From NCBI GenBank assembly GCA_034231615.1, contig CM067315.1:36162129-36226128 (forward strand): a stretch of DNA of 64,000 bases, in the 5' to 3' direction. The notes below the pieces were generated by a model that had not been told where the DNA came from, made no database searches, and worked only from the letters and a program-made list of their open reading frames with translations. Below are positions 1 to 11,353 of the stretch, piece by piece. Every line of letters starts with the position of its first letter. Position 1 is the first letter of the stretch. This stretch comes from Meghimatium bilineatum (taxonomy: Eukaryota > Mollusca > Gastropoda > Stylommatophora > Philomycidae). The position numbers were made by a program, and so were the translations under genes.

Positions 1-292
1 TCCAAGAAGGCTGGACCATGAACACGATATCAAAGAAAAGCTAGTTTTTTTCGGTCACATTAAGATACACATCGACATGGAGAGAGTGTTACTGGAGAGA
101 GTGATAGAAAGCAACAGGGGCAAAAGCCGCCCAAGTCGAATTTGGACAAAAGACGTTGAAGAATGCCTGCTAACGTCACTAAAAGAGGCGGGACAACTTG
201 CTAAAACCCGCAGAGAATGCAAGAGATTCATAGAGAAGACTACGCTCTGGAAAGAATGTCACCTGATGATGATGACTCTATTTTCTATATAG
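1..292 (+). pseudogene. LINE C-terminal ORF remnant
   Basis: The + strand reads as the end of a non-LTR retrotransposon polyprotein. A degenerate 'FFGHI' stands where these families have WxGHV. It is followed by a basic GKSRPSRIWTKDVEE stretch, matching the usual GRxRGRPxxxWxDdi block, then an 'LTSLKEAGQLAKTRRECKRFI' region where the family has xxLAxDRxxWR. Reading continues to a stop near 290. The 5' part lies outside the window or is lost. No host function is implied. Confidence 0.6.
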
Positions 293-329
293 GAGATCCT
301 TTTAAATTATGTAAATTCTCCCGCAAACG

Positions 330-475
330 GATTTGTCTGGCCATATGCGCAAATAAAACAACGACACAACATATTTACATTCTATGGACTACATCCTGCT
401 GGAAATAATATAGCATCATTGTCCTACTGCACGAGAGATCCAGCAGGAGTTTGAGAATGAACAATGAAGAAGAAG
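330..475 (+). mobile_element. SINE type B copy
   Basis: Copy of a short retroposon also seen at 29533-29693 (+) and 53826-53965 (-). Shared landmarks are 'gcgcaaataaaa', 'acgacacaac', 'ggactac(a/g)tcctg', a 'ctgc(a)...gagagat' block, and a 3' end 'gagaatgaac' followed by GAAGAAGAAG. The purine tail at about 462-475 marks the 3' end. No TSD could be resolved. Confidence 0.65.
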
Positions 476-484
476 AGGAAGATT

Positions 485-725
485 TCTGTCAACCTTCCGT
501 CCTCCTAGTGGGGTCCAGCCATCTCAGCCTACGTAATCCGAGCTTGGAAAATAGTGTTAAAAAATTCTCTTTTTCCATTATTACAAATGTGTTCTGCCAC
601 CTGACCCCCGGGAATTCTACGTAGGCACGGCTATGAAAGCTATTTATCCGCATCTCCTGCTGTATATATGTTGACCAAATCTCACTACCGAAGATGATTG
701 TGCGAATGACATAAGCTTGGTAAAA
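485..725 (-). pseudogene. LINE remnant (post-RT region)
   Basis: The minus strand is open for about 71 codons and reads IIFGSEIWSTY, then INSFHSRA and finally LRRLRWLD. These match the familiar YGSETWTxY / LNxFHxRC / LRWxGHV series found after the RT domain in many invertebrate LINEs. It is diverged: the GHV is lost and a stop follows. It is a transposon fossil and not a host exon. Confidence 0.65.
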
Positions 726-1319
726 TAAGTCTTCGTTTAATAATTATTTCTATTTATTATATCCCCAGACCATCTTTGTTATTCTGTTAATTATTGATAA
801 TTTACCAATTCTAAGGTTGATTTCCAGATTTACAGATCATGAATTGTTGATTGATGTTACAGATCATGTATTGTTGATTGATGAATTTCGATATATAAAG
901 TGGTTGCGATATAATGTTACTACAAAATTAACATTTCACAACAAACAAAGGAAGAGAATACAAATAATATTTAGATTTTAAAATAAATTTAACGCTTTAT
1001 CTCCGTAGTTGTTCTCCCACCCTGCAGTAATAGGGGATATAATAGAAAATGAGGTCTTACTGACAGAATGGACAAGAAAAGACAACAGTTAGATAGATAG
1101 ACTGATAAAAGGGGTATGTTTAACTGGCGGTTTTAGCGGGTTGCTGGAGATTCGGAGTTTTAATAAGCAGAGATACATGCATATATATTTTAGGAAACCT
1201 TCTTCTAGTAGTCATGATTCTAAAAGCGACTTCCCGTGGTGCATTAGGAAACATCATACATACTTCTACATACGTAAAAACGGGGCTCGTGTCAATCACC
1301 TGCGGTTTGAGAAATGACA
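726..1319. other. No recognisable feature
   Basis: AT-rich sequence. A short imperfect duplication ('acagatcatg(a/t)attgttgattgatg') lies near 832-885. I see no coding signal on either strand. Confidence 0.4.
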
Positions 1320-1605
1320 AGAAGGCAGACCAGCTGTTGCTTTAAAACTGTTCTGCCACTATTTTTGGCTGTATGGTCTGAGAGCTGCCACTAGGAGATA
1401 TGTTGTTTGTCATTTGCAATCAATTATCATTCCATCTTAGTCTGCACTTCCTACACAATCCATGAAGCATTAACCAGACTGCTTTGCGCGAGATTCAAAA
1501 CAATTTGTTTCCAGGTTGCGCTACGGGGAGGTGATCTTAGGAATTTGGTTATCTGCTAACCTTGGTATTACACGAGAGCATAGCATATCCTTTTGCACCC
1601 CATTA
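1320..1605 (-). mobile_element. Degenerate copy of the 1.2-kb retroposon family (family C)
   Basis: The block around 1540-1605 ('ttggttatctgctaacc', then 'gcacccc') matches the 5' end of the retroposon at 31609-32958 in the same orientation. Weaker similarity extends left to about 1320. The copy is old and incomplete. Confidence 0.5.
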
Positions 1606-2094
1606 AACTATCTAATATTTAATCTAGCCGTAGTCCTGGATGTTTTTTTTTATCTTTCAGCAAACCTTTTGTAACTATGTTTACATGACTTCCCTATCTC
1701 ATCACGTGACCGGAAGAAGGAATGTTTCATTTTTCATCAATTCATGTATTCCAATTATAAATACTTTCATTTTTTTAAACTGGTCTACCGTATCCTATTT
1801 GGCATGCAACAATCAGCTCAGAATTTCTTTATATAGTTAGTTTCTAGGTAATATTAGCGTTCAGTAGGTAGATTGTCATTGCTTTATGAACGGTCCGACT
1901 ACGGAGTTGCCTGCGATTGAATTTTAACTTGCTAGCGCAGGCTACTAGGCTATACCTATCACTCAGACATAAAGCTGGACAACACGGATTCAAATATACA
2001 GGCTATACCCTCCTCTCACACTTCAAATCAAAATCAGTTGTCAGACAAGAATCAAAATAAGAATATGTATCCACCTATATTAGAAAGCTTCGCT

Positions 2095-2388
2095 GGAATT
2101 ACATCGTACACGCACTACGAATGGATACTGAAAGACTCCCCTGTCAAGCTTTGATGTGGTCACCAAAAGGCAAGAGAAAACGAGGAAGACCAAAAGAAAC
2201 TTTACGTAGAACTATTTCAAGGGAACGTTTCACCATCGGCATCAGAAACCTTTAAGATCTAAAGCAAATTGCAATAAAACGAGAGACATGGAAATCTATA
2301 ACATCCGCCCTATGTGCCGTCTTTGGACCTAGAGGAATAACTAACTAACTAACTAACTAACTAACTTACTAACTAACTAACTAATACC
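2095..2388 (+). pseudogene. LINE 3' end with (TAAC)n tail
   Basis: The + strand reads GKRKRGRPKETLRRTISRE, then after a stop a WKSITSALCAVFG-like block, followed directly by about 12 TAAC units at 2338-2384. The same GKRKxGRPKxTLxRTI...AL motif occurs at 40160-40590, and a (TAAC)n tail recurs at about 25932. This fits one LINE family whose 3' end is a tetranucleotide repeat. Confidence 0.7.
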
Positions 2389-2504
2389 CTCTAATAAAGT
2401 CGTCTTCACATCGCAATGTACTTTGTCTTTGTGCGACCAGGCCCGAAAGTGGAAAAAAGAATAGACAACAGTTAACCTTACATGCGTGTTTTAAGAGGTT
2501 GTTA

Positions 2505-2690
2505 AAGGGGTTATGGGCTGTTCATCCCATAACGGATCAAAGTGACCCAGAAGCCATGGTGAAGTCGAATGTGTCAGACTGAAAATTGCAGCTAAACCGT
2601 AAACCACGACAATGCATTCCGTACTACAGACGTATCCTGCTAATCTGTGGGAGTTTGAGAACGAAAGCAGAAGAAGAAATTGTGACCCAA
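2505..2690 (+). mobile_element. SINE type A copy, 5'-truncated
   Basis: Matches the 3' two thirds of the SINE at 4059-4334. Shared blocks are the 'ggttatgggctg' segment, 'tgaagtcgaatgtgtcag', 'aatgcattc(c/a)gt' and 'tcctgctaatctg', then 'gtttgagaacgaaagcag' with a GAAGAAGAA tail. Confidence 0.7.
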
Positions 2691-2959
2691 GTTCAAGTGA
2701 CCAAAACGGGTATGTCCTGGCACTATAAAAGCGGCGAGGAGAGTGCACGTTTGAATGATGTTTGCTACCACATCAGAGAAGGTCAGGACATATCACTGTC
2801 ACTTGCATACTAAAAATATCTTGCCCTTAAGTTAAGACTACTGTTTATAAGAAGCAACATTGCTGGGTTGTGTCAAGGCATATAGTTATTATATTTCTAC
2901 TATCATTTAATGCTCTTATTTTCTTGTCCACAAATATAATGTAGGCCTACAATAAAATA
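2691..2959. other. No recognisable feature
   Basis: AT-rich spacer with no coding or repeat signal I can name. Confidence 0.35.
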
Positions 2960-3330
2960 TAAGGGATAGGTGAATCACACAAGATTTCAGAATGTGTGCT
3001 GTCAAACATACCAAATACGGAATGGATACGTGAATCATACAAGATTTTAGTATGTTGTCATACATGCTACGCTCGAAACAGATAGGTGAATCAGACAAGG
3101 TTTCGGTGTGTGTGTCAACGTGTTACACACGTAAAGGATGGGTGAATCAGACAAGATTTCGGTGTGTGTGTCAATGTGTTACACACGTAAAGGATGGGTG
3201 AATCAGACAAGATTTTGGTGTGTGTGTCAATGTGTTACACACGTAAAGGATGGGTGAATCAGACAAGATTTCGGTGTGTGTGTGTGTCAACATGTTACAC
3301 ACGTAACGGACAGGTGAATCATGCAAGATT
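2960..3330. repeat. 56-bp tandem array with embedded GT runs
   Basis: About six copies of a unit containing 'gtgaatcagacaagattt', a (GT)4-6 run and 'acacacgtaaagg'. The two central copies are exactly 56 bp apart (3131 and 3187). Outer copies are diverged and the GT run varies in length. Confidence 0.85.
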
Positions 3331-3477
3331 AACAAATAATTAACTACAAGAGTACACCTTTTGGGGTCATAGATGCATCGACAATTTTTGTGTCAATGGA
3401 TTCCAAAATTATTTCTTGAAAATAAAGTAAATACTAAAATATATAATAGCTACACAAATATTTGTATTATCATTCAT

Positions 3478-3660
3478 TTAAGCAAAGAGATTGTACTTTT
3501 CTCGTTCGCAGTTTAACAGTTTTGACAGCAAGTCCAAATTTCTTGATATTTGTTGCTGTAATTGAAAGCTCATCAAAGCTCTCATATAGTTTGACATGCC
3601 TACACGACAAGTCCGGTTTTCTTGATGGTTGGTTGGTTGGTTGCTGATCCAGCGGCCCAT
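3478..3660 (-). pseudogene. C-terminal fragment of an RNase H-bearing LINE
   Basis: The minus strand contains an LYESFDELSITATNIKKFG-like stretch. It aligns with the last residues of the LINE at 45480-48805 (LYELQKTVSFIKETELQI) and with the adjacent copy at 4433-4693. It looks like a second, shorter copy next to the larger fragment. Confidence 0.45.
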
Positions 3661-5285
3661 GGGCTCATGACCTTTGACCCAATGCCATTAAATGGCATTA
3701 TATTGCTGGGAAGTCTGTGGATTTTCGGCCCACCCCGGGCCAGTGCCAGATAATAACTATCATACATCCAGGAAGGTAGGTTTCAACCTATGCACTGCTC
3801 CTAGCCACTGTAGCCAAAATAGGGTTCACTGTGCTCATTCCCCGCCACCAATTGACTACTGGTTATGCAGAACTTCTCTATTGCTCCAGGCATGCAACCA
3901 AATGTTCAAGTCAAAAGGATTGTCACGTCCTGAGTCACTGCGCCTCTACGATGGGTCTCAGCCATAGGAAAAAACAGTGCTGTCAGTTTCCTCCTCCCCA
4001 GTGCTGCACAGTACACCTCTGGCTCCCTCCCAACCACAGAGGGTGCATACATATATTCTTCTTCTTCTTCGTTCGTTCTCAAACTCCTGCAGATTACCAG
4101 GATGTAGTCCGGAGAACGGAATGCGTTGTGTCATGGTTTACAGCATTGATGCGATATCTGCGCCTTTCGGCCTGACACATCCGACTTCAGCATGGCTTTG
4201 GGTCACTGACCCTATATGGGATGGGACAGCCAACTATCCCATAACCTCCTTAGTCGCCTTTTACGACATGCGTGGAAGTAAACACTGTTGCTATTCTTTG
4301 CTCCCCTTTCGGGCCCTGGCAACACACGGGCGTTATACATATATTCAAGTGAATATGAAACACATTTCAACAGCAAAATAACAGCATAACTATATAGACG
4401 ACGTGCTATGAAGCTTCTATAAGAAGATAACCTCAATGTAACGGCATGTCATCTACTAAGGTTTTCTGTTGCATGGGTGGTTTTTTTCTAGTGTCATTGG
4501 TGAGACCCACAGACGCAACCACATGCGTGGTTTTCTTGATAAATGCTGCTGTATTTGAAAGCTCATCAAGGCTTTCTACAGCTTTCTGTAGATGTCTGCC
4601 TGTGTGGACTATCGTTCCTCCCTCAACTGGTTTAGTATAATGCAGTCGTGAGGAATATGTCCCGCGGACTGAGCTGTCTATCCACATGGACACAGATGTG
4701 GTGGAACGAATCTTAGTCTATTTAAATCGCTGTTTATTCTGTTGTATTCAGTCCTGATGCGAAAGATGATAGTGATAGGTGTATTTTGGGTAATCGACTT
4801 TCCTAATGAACTTTGATAGGGGGTCCTATTTTCCTGGTAGGTGATTTCGTGGTATTTTTGTTCCCGTGTTGTTTTATTTGTCGCTAGCATATATTCCTCT
4901 TCATTTTCTGGTATTTCACAGTTGAATGGTATCTAATATAGTACTACCCTTCTTTTGATGCTTACTTCTTGTATGACTTACATCAAGTCAGGAAGTTTAT
5001 CGTTGTCAAGGGTTTGGAGGACATTCATTGCATCAGTAAAAAACACCACCTGTTGACTTTGGATTGTGTTTTTTAATTATTTATGCAGCAATGCTTAATT
5101 AATGCCTGTACTTCCACAAAGTTGTTGGAACAGAAGATTCCAGCTGGTAAAATTGTGGATTTATTTTCTTTCTCTTAATATTGTATTTACACTTTAGCAC
5201 TTCCGTTCTTCGTCGCTTTTGTTGCTGATCCATTAGTGTATACTTGTATCTTCGCTTTCCTGGTGTGAATATCTTCAAACATGTT
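3661..5285 (-). pseudogene. I-like LINE remnant: RNase H, C-terminus and 3' UTR
   Basis: Read on the minus strand from 5285 leftwards. It begins with an RNase H start (VYTNGSATKATKNG, expected YTDGSA). Next come the glutamate block (VEVQALI), QQVVFFTDAMNVLQTLDNDKL, and the region after RNase H ending in HLCPCG, the first half of a CCHC-type knuckle. The C-terminal DELSNTAAFIKKTT stretch follows. Several frameshifts and stops break it. The part left of about 4433 is non-coding and is shared with 20860-21440, so it is probably the element's 3' UTR. A SINE with its own TSD interrupts it at 4047-4346. Confidence 0.65.
4047..4346 (-). mobile_element. SINE type A with 12-bp TSD, nested in LINE 3' UTR
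   Basis: The body is 4059-4334. It is flanked by identical ATACATATATTC copies at 4047-4058 and 4335-4346. The element runs on the minus strand: its purine tail appears as CTTCTTCTTCTT next to the left TSD, and its 5' end is the 'gttgccagggcccgaaag' region near 4310-4334. The related LINE end at 21205-21225 has no SINE at this position and so serves as an empty site. A full copy is about 276 bp. Confidence 0.9.
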
Positions 5286-5294
5286 GCATATTAT

Positions 5295-5440
5295 TGTTTT
5301 TAACGACGAAAACTAGCATGGTTCGGACATGTACGCAGGCACGATTCCTTATCAAAAACAATACTGCAGGGAACTGTCGAGGGAGGAAGAAGCAGAGGAG
5401 CTAAAGGTATGGACAGACAACATTAAGGAATGAACAGGTC
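5295..5440 (+). pseudogene. LINE tail remnant
   Basis: Reads KLAWFGHVRRHDSLSKTIL then QGTVEGGRSRG and a frameshifted W-DNIKEW block. It is closely related to 50010-50260. The GHVxRxDxLSKTxLQGTVEGxRxRG pattern is typical of the 3' end of a LINE ORF. Confidence 0.7.
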
Positions 5441-5566
5441 TTTTCTGATTTTGCCTCTATTTTTTCAATATGATGTCTCCATGTCAAACTCCTATCTAGT
5501 GTGGTACCCATGCTCCTCTTCTGTCTTGATATGTGTATTTCCTAGTTTAATCTGTTTTATCCGTAC

Positions 5567-5745
5567 TTGAGAGTGTAAAGAGTGTAAATAGTGTAAAGAG
5601 TGTAAATAGTGTAAATATTGTAAATATTGTAAATAGTGTAAATAGTGTAAAGAGTGTAAAGAGTATAAATAGTGTAAATAGTGTAAAGAGTGTAAAGAGT
5701 GTAAATAGTGTAAATAGTGTAAATAGTGTAAAGAGTGTAAAGAAA
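5567..5745. repeat. 9-bp tandem array
   Basis: About 19 units of GTGTAAA(T/G)A, read as alternating GTGTAAATA and GTGTAAAGA. Because the unit is 9 bp, minus-strand frames stay open (repeating LFTLFT or IYTIYT). These are by-products of the repeat. Confidence 0.95.
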
Positions 5746-6084
5746 GATATTTGGGAAATTTTCATCATTGATCTTTACCATCCATTTCTCTGCCCATGCT
5801 ACGAGACTGTCTGTTGCCTCTTGTTTTTCTTGTTGACTATCTTAAGTTGTTTTTCTACACACCACACCACCAAGTCATCAGCATGTCGTCCCTACACCTT
5901 ATGGTAGTTGGCAGATTAGTCAAGTTATGAACTCATGAAACAGAGTTCTAAACAGTACTCCATGATGTACGAGAACCTTTTTACTGTTGTATCCATCCAC
6001 ATTAACTCTTGCTTTCCGTTTGCGTATGAAGAATCGTATACACTTACTGCTATTAATCAGAGTTGATATAGATACTTCTCAATA
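5746..6084. other. No clear feature; possible antisense LINE debris
   Basis: No intact coding signal. Some stretches, such as 'tcatcagcatgtcgtcc' near 5875, resemble the reverse complement of RT active-site regions, but I cannot assemble a convincing reading. Confidence 0.3.
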
Positions 6085-6440
6085 GAGGAAAGCTAAACCA
6101 TATGACGTTCTAGCTAAGTCAGATGACATTCAAGCTAAGACACATGACATTCTAGCTAAGTCACATGATGTTCTAGCTAAGACACATGACATTCTAGCTA
6201 AGTCACATGATGTTCTAGCTAAGTCACATGATGTTCTAGCTAAGTTAGATGACAGTCTAAGTCATAAAAAAATCTAGATAAGTCACATGATGTCCTAGTT
6301 AGTCAGATGCCGCTCTAGTGAAATCAGATTATGGTCTTACTCTCAGATAACGTTCAACCTAAGCCAGATACTATTGCACCGAAGTCAGATAACGTCCCGG
6401 TCAAGTCAGATAAAGTTCAAGCTAAGTCAGATGACGATCT
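6085..6440. repeat. Degenerate ~21-bp tandem array
   Basis: Units of the form 'agctaagtcacatgacattct' are nearly regular at 6110-6260 and then decay to 'aagtcagataacgt' types up to about 6440. This looks like an old array. Confidence 0.8.
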
Positions 6441-6869
6441 AACAAAAGGCCCGTATTCAGAAAAAAACCCAGATGTCATAACCTAACCAAGGTGTCATAT
6501 GATGGAATTTTATCCTTTTTTTGGACTGTTTAAACAATTCACGATTGTTTGCTAGTTATGATCCGGTCAACGCAATGAATAAATAATCCGAAATGTTTCT
6601 TGTACATCGTCGTCTTCGGCAGCCCTTTACCATGTTGCCATAAAACATGCGTTTCTATTAGTAATTTGTAGATGCTGCTATGCTTCGTTATATGGTCATA
6701 AAACCTCAGAAATCCTGGTATAATTTTGTTTAAGAACTAACCATCTTCCACATTGAATGTTCTTGAATACTTCTTGATTTTTGTTTTTCGTCGCATTCTC
6801 AATATCTTTCTTGCATTTCAAAGAAAACAGTTCTTGTTGTAACTACTTTATTTTTTTATTTTTTTTGCC
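6441..6869. other. No recognisable feature
   Basis: AT-rich. I see no ORF, repeat or RNA structure that I can support. Confidence 0.35.
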
Positions 6870-6995
6870 GCGGTAGTTCGGTTGTTAGTAAACTGGTTTC
6901 CTATCCGGGTGATCAAAGATTAAGTCCACGGGAGTGATGTTGACGACCTCATCCTCATTTACGCTGTATGTTAATGACATGTACGGGCAAAAAAC
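6870..6995 (+). mobile_element. Possible tRNA-derived SINE fragment
   Basis: 'gccgcggtagttcggttgtt' resembles a tRNA 5' half with a degenerate A box, followed by 'ccgggtgatcaaagattaa' where a B box would lie. No second copy in the window supports it. Confidence 0.3.
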
Positions 6996-7349
6996 CGCAA
7001 TTCCCAATATGTCTCAATCATGAGTGAAGTCAAGGAAAGACCTGTTTGACCAAGAAGGCTGGTTTTCCGGTATTTTGATAATTTCTGTGTGTTTCACTGC
7101 TCAGCTATTTTTGACGGGCGACTCCAAGAATGTAAATAGTGACCAACGAATATCTACACAATAATCTAAAACTGCACGAATGAAGGGTTGTTTACTTTCT
7201 GTACTTATTTCTTCTCTACTGTCGGCGGTATCGCCTCAATGAAGGGGAAACTGGAAACCATACTTACTTTTTACGTCATAAATTGCTACCTGTGAATATG
7301 TTGTCACTGATCAGATGTAATTTAGCTTTTCTTCTGATGTTTTAGAATT
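6996..7349. other. No recognisable feature
   Basis: Unique-looking AT-rich sequence without coding signal. Confidence 0.35.
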
Positions 7350-8500
7350 GTTACTCCTCGGAGAAATTATATGTTCATGTGATAAATTACGAGTACAATT
7401 TTGCTGAAGAAATTGTATGTTGATGTGAGGAACGGTGTCCGGAAAAAATAAAATTATATAGATAAGGAAAATTGTATCCCTTTGGGAAATTATCTATTTA
7501 TACCGTAAATTATATGTTAATAAAAGAAATTGTTTATTGATTTCATAATATATTTGAAATGCAGAAAAACTGTAATCCGACAGCGAGAATTTGAAACAGG
7601 ACAACGAAAACACAATTCATACGCTTTCAAACTTCAGCCATATGTGTTTTTTGGCTTTGTGGTGTGACGGTTGATAGAGTCTTCTTTTAGTTGTCTGTTA
7701 CGTTGTCTTAATTTATTTTGGTGAAGGCGTTTAAATGTGTATGTTTTCTTGTGTAATCAGTAGTTATCAACATTTCATTACTCTGTTTACAATTATCGTT
7801 CGTGTTTATCTGGTAAACTATAGGGACCTACGTATAAATAGAAATTATATTTAATGAAATTATATGAAGATTTGGGAAACTATATTTTGAAATTGAAATT
7901 GATGATAGAAATTGTATGTAGGTTTTATAAACTATATGTATAAATTAAAATTTGAGGAGAGAAATTATATGTTGATTTGAAAAACTATATGCCCCTCTAT
8001 GTTGAAATTGAAATTATATTTAATGAGAGAAATATAATGTAAACCTATATTTAGAAAAATATATGTTAAAATTCAAATTAGGCCTGTTTTTTAATGAAAG
8101 AAATTTATGAGATTTGAAAAATTATATGCAGACATTGAAACTGTATTTCATGAGAGAAATTGTAAGCCTATATTTGGGAAAGTATATACTGGAATTGAAA
8201 TTCTATTTAATGAAATTGTGTATGTGCTTATATTTTAAAAACTATATGTTGAATTCACATTATATTAAATAAGATAAATTGTATGTATTTTGAGAGATTT
8301 TATGCTGAAGAAACTATATTTGATGAGAGTTATTTCAGGCCTAAATTTAGAAAACTATATGCTGAAATTAAAATTATATTTGATAATAGAAATTGTATGT
8401 AGATTTGAGAAACTATATGCTGAAATTGAAATTATATTTGATAATAGAAATTGTATGTATATGCTGAAATTATATTGACATGAAAAGTTGTATTAATATG
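7350..8500. repeat. Large degenerate AT-rich tandem array (~55-65 bp unit)
   Basis: Recurrent 'gagaaattgtatgt', 'tttgagaaactatatgctg' and 'aaattgaaattatattt' modules are clearest at 8340-8480, where two successive units can be aligned. Towards the left the modules persist but lengths and bases drift, as expected of an old minisatellite. Short open frames here come from the repeat. Confidence 0.75.
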
Positions 8501-9299
8501 AGAAATCAAATGATTGAACTAAATCCAAACTAAGAAATCAGAGCAGACAACATAGAACGTGATTGCTGAGTAAGGAATATTTTTCTAACACTTTCCCCCC
8601 AAAAAAGTGCTGCTAAATTTCTACTCGACAAGATAATTATTAATGCTACATATGAACTGGATTCAGACGTCAACGTGTGACATTTAAAATATAGAATCAC
8701 GAGTGTCACACTGCTCATATAGATCTTTGAGACAACGAAACAAACTTTGATTTATGAACGTTAGGACAGGGTGCGATGTAGAAACTTTGCAAGTGCGTTA
8801 GAACGTTTTCTTTTCAAATATTTTGACGTTTTCTTCTAATTCTTTCTAGCGACATTTAAGCAGCATATATGTGTCTTGTAATGCTTCCATTTTAACGTGA
8901 CTTCATGTGGTCAAATATTTTGGGTATTAAATTGTTTTCTAAGTCCTTATATATCAATTTTATATAGTTCCTTAATTACTATTTTCAATTCTTCTCTATA
9001 TTTAATTGCTTTCTACATACAATGCTTTTCTATATTCAATTCTGTTCCATTTACAGTTATATTGTATATTCACATCTTTTTTATATAGGCATATATTCAG
9101 ACATAAAATATATATATTTGCCAAAATATATAGTTACACACGCATGCTAAAAATAGCAAAGGCAACTTTAAGTATTGAAATAATGACCAACGAAAATAAC
9201 GATAATAATGAAACACGTAACGCATGACGTTCTAATTAATTATGTGCAGAGGAATTCTACTGTGGAGAGTTAATCTAGTTTCTTATGGGATAATGCCGA
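8501..9299. other. No recognisable feature
   Basis: AT-rich DNA with no gene or repeat that I can support. Confidence 0.35.
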
Positions 9300-9645
9300 T
9301 TCGTCTACTACTACTTCTAATACTACAATAACTACTAAAAACATTACTATTACTAACACTACTAATATTACAACAAGTACTGTTACTACTAGGGTTAATA
9401 CAGCTGAGTCGAGTGGGGGAGTGGTCGTGTCAAGTGAGAAATCACAACCCGGATTTGTTAATTTTTTTTAATGTCCAGACGTGGTTTCGAACATTGCACG
9501 CTGTAACCAGATGATAGCAAGCAAGCAAGCTCACTATCCACTAGGCTACCGCGCCCCAGTACTACTACTACTACTACTATTACCATTAGGCTATTACTGC
9601 TACTACCACTACTATTGTTACTACTACTACTATTCCTACCAATAT
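9300..9645. repeat. (TAC/ACT)n microsatellite split by a SINE
   Basis: Imperfect trinucleotide TAC/ACT repeats at about 9305-9400 and 9557-9640 flank a tRNA-derived SINE. The split suggests that the SINE inserted into an existing microsatellite, or that the repeat grew at its ends. Confidence 0.8.
9412..9557 (-). mobile_element. tRNA-derived SINE
   Basis: On the minus strand the element starts GGGGCGCGG and continues with an A box, TAGCCTAGTGG (9538-9548). A B-box-like TGTTCGAAACC follows (9483-9493), with tRNA-like spacing of about 55 bp. The promoter arrangement is that of a Pol III SINE. Confidence 0.7.
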
Positions 9646-10029
9646 TCGCTCAAGTGACACATCCCCTCAATAACGTAGTTTTCTCTGTGGACGCTCTGAA
9701 AGCAAGCTTCACGACTCTTGGCAGGTTGACATTATGGTGGCAAGGACACGTCAAACACTCTGAAATGTTTAATTCCATTGTTATCTTGTCTGCCCTTACT
9801 ACAAGCCACCATGCCCTCAATTGCTAATTTTTCAATGTTATGCTGCTTTTTGTGGCTAAGAATCCAGCTTCCTTATTTTTATGTTGTTAAGAGCCAGCCA
9901 TCTTACGCATTTAATGTTCTTAACAATTCCCAAATTATTTTTAGTCGCTTGCATGACATTCTCAATATCCCTATGTAGCACCTCATTTTAAAAGAATCGA
10001 CAACTACTACCTTACTACTATGTTATTTA
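9646..10029. other. No recognisable feature
   Basis: No supported gene. Short open frames lack any family resemblance. Confidence 0.35.
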
Positions 10030-10320
10030 TGTTTACAAAATTGTCTATCTCTATATTATTTATGTTTAGAAGAGTGCCTGTATGTCCTTCTAGTACAAAT
10101 ATGAATGTTATATGTTTGTGTTCCTGATGATACTTACATACTTGTTCGTTGGTGTTGTAATAGTCCTTGTTTCGATTGGTCCGTTCTCAGTGACTTGAGT
10201 ACACAGGTTGAATGTCAGATGAGATCACATCTTTTTTTTGGAATGTGATTAGTCAAGTAGGCTCTATGGAAAACCTGTTTACTTGTGTTGCAAAGCGATT
10301 CCCGTCAGCTGTAAGAATTA
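10030..10320 (+). mobile_element. Dispersed repeat family D, diverged copy
   Basis: Shares 'gtaatagtccttg', 'cgattggtccgttct' and the 'atgagatc(a/g)catctttttt' block with 55640-56010, 62107-62440 and, inverted, 63745-64000. The conserved 3' end with its tRNA-like B box is missing or degenerate here. Confidence 0.65.
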
Positions 10321-11132
10321 TTTTCATTTATCCTCATGCTTACTGCTTGAATTTACTTGAATATTATTCGATCCCAGATGTTGAACTCATCATCAAGTGG
10401 CGTTTCGGCAACGATAGCTGGTGGAAACGAACTTTCAACATCCCCTGCCCAGTGTTATTGGTTTGTTGGTCGGTTTTGGAATATACGTAACAAGACCCAC
10501 AATCATTTCCACTGTACCGGTCAGGATTCATTATCATAATATAATCGTGTGCGTCACACACTCTGCTATTTCGCCGTTGGAGCCGTTGAACCATTGAATT
10601 CCTCCGCCTCGTGCACCGTCACAGACACATAAATACAATTCTGACTTCTTTGTCAACAAAACAAACTTAATTAATTTAGTGTGTGAGAAATGTTATGAAT
10701 GTTTTTGTAAAAACATACAACGTTATATTTTTTATTGTATGATATTATTTTTGGACTATGCCTCAATGTCGCGTCTAACACGACCAATATAAATCTTAGA
10801 AAAATGGTATTCAGAAAGTTCACATATACAAAAAAATCAACTGGCCAGATTTAACTCATAATCTGACGGATAAAAAAAATGTCGGAATTCTTTACCAGGG
10901 TAAGGAAAAACAAGGCTAATTAAATTATATTTGAACAAAGAAATCAGATGTTGAGAAGTCATCCTTCTTCGCAGACATCGCAATCATTATCCATCTGATA
11001 TCCAATGACAGATTTACACTCAAAGTCTTGGTTATTTCCGTTCAAGAAATTCCGTTTCCTACATTGGTTATTCTATTTTTCTTTTTACATATCTGGTCTT
11101 TGTTCTCATTATATTTTTTATTCAGATGTCAT
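10321..11132. other. No recognisable feature
   Basis: AT-rich spacer. No coding potential I can tie to a family. Confidence 0.35.
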
Positions 11133-11353
11133 TTTTAATACAGGGTTGCCACATAATTGAAGTTAATTGTAGTTAAATGCATGTAAAGTATGAACAAAAA
11201 GGTCAAACTGCTAACTTGTAATACATTTTCAAATTAGCCAAAATTACAAAATTTACTACCGCATACATTTCATGGCCAGCTGCATTTCAAAATGGCAAAA
11301 TTTGCCAAAGTATTTTCATGAAATTGTTAAATTTTGGCAACCCTGTTTTAATT
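11133..11353. mobile_element. hAT-like MITE (205 bp)
   Basis: The body is 11141-11345, bounded by perfect inverted ends CAGGGTTGCCA and TGGCAACCCTG. Flanking 8-mers TTTTAATA (11133-11140) and TTTTAATT (11346-11353) match at 7 of 8 positions, as expected of an 8-bp hAT TSD. No coding capacity. Confidence 0.7.

Noticed and set aside
9615-10490. Short open frames of 60-92 codons
   Set aside because: No motif, splice context or similarity. Lengths are within chance for this base composition.
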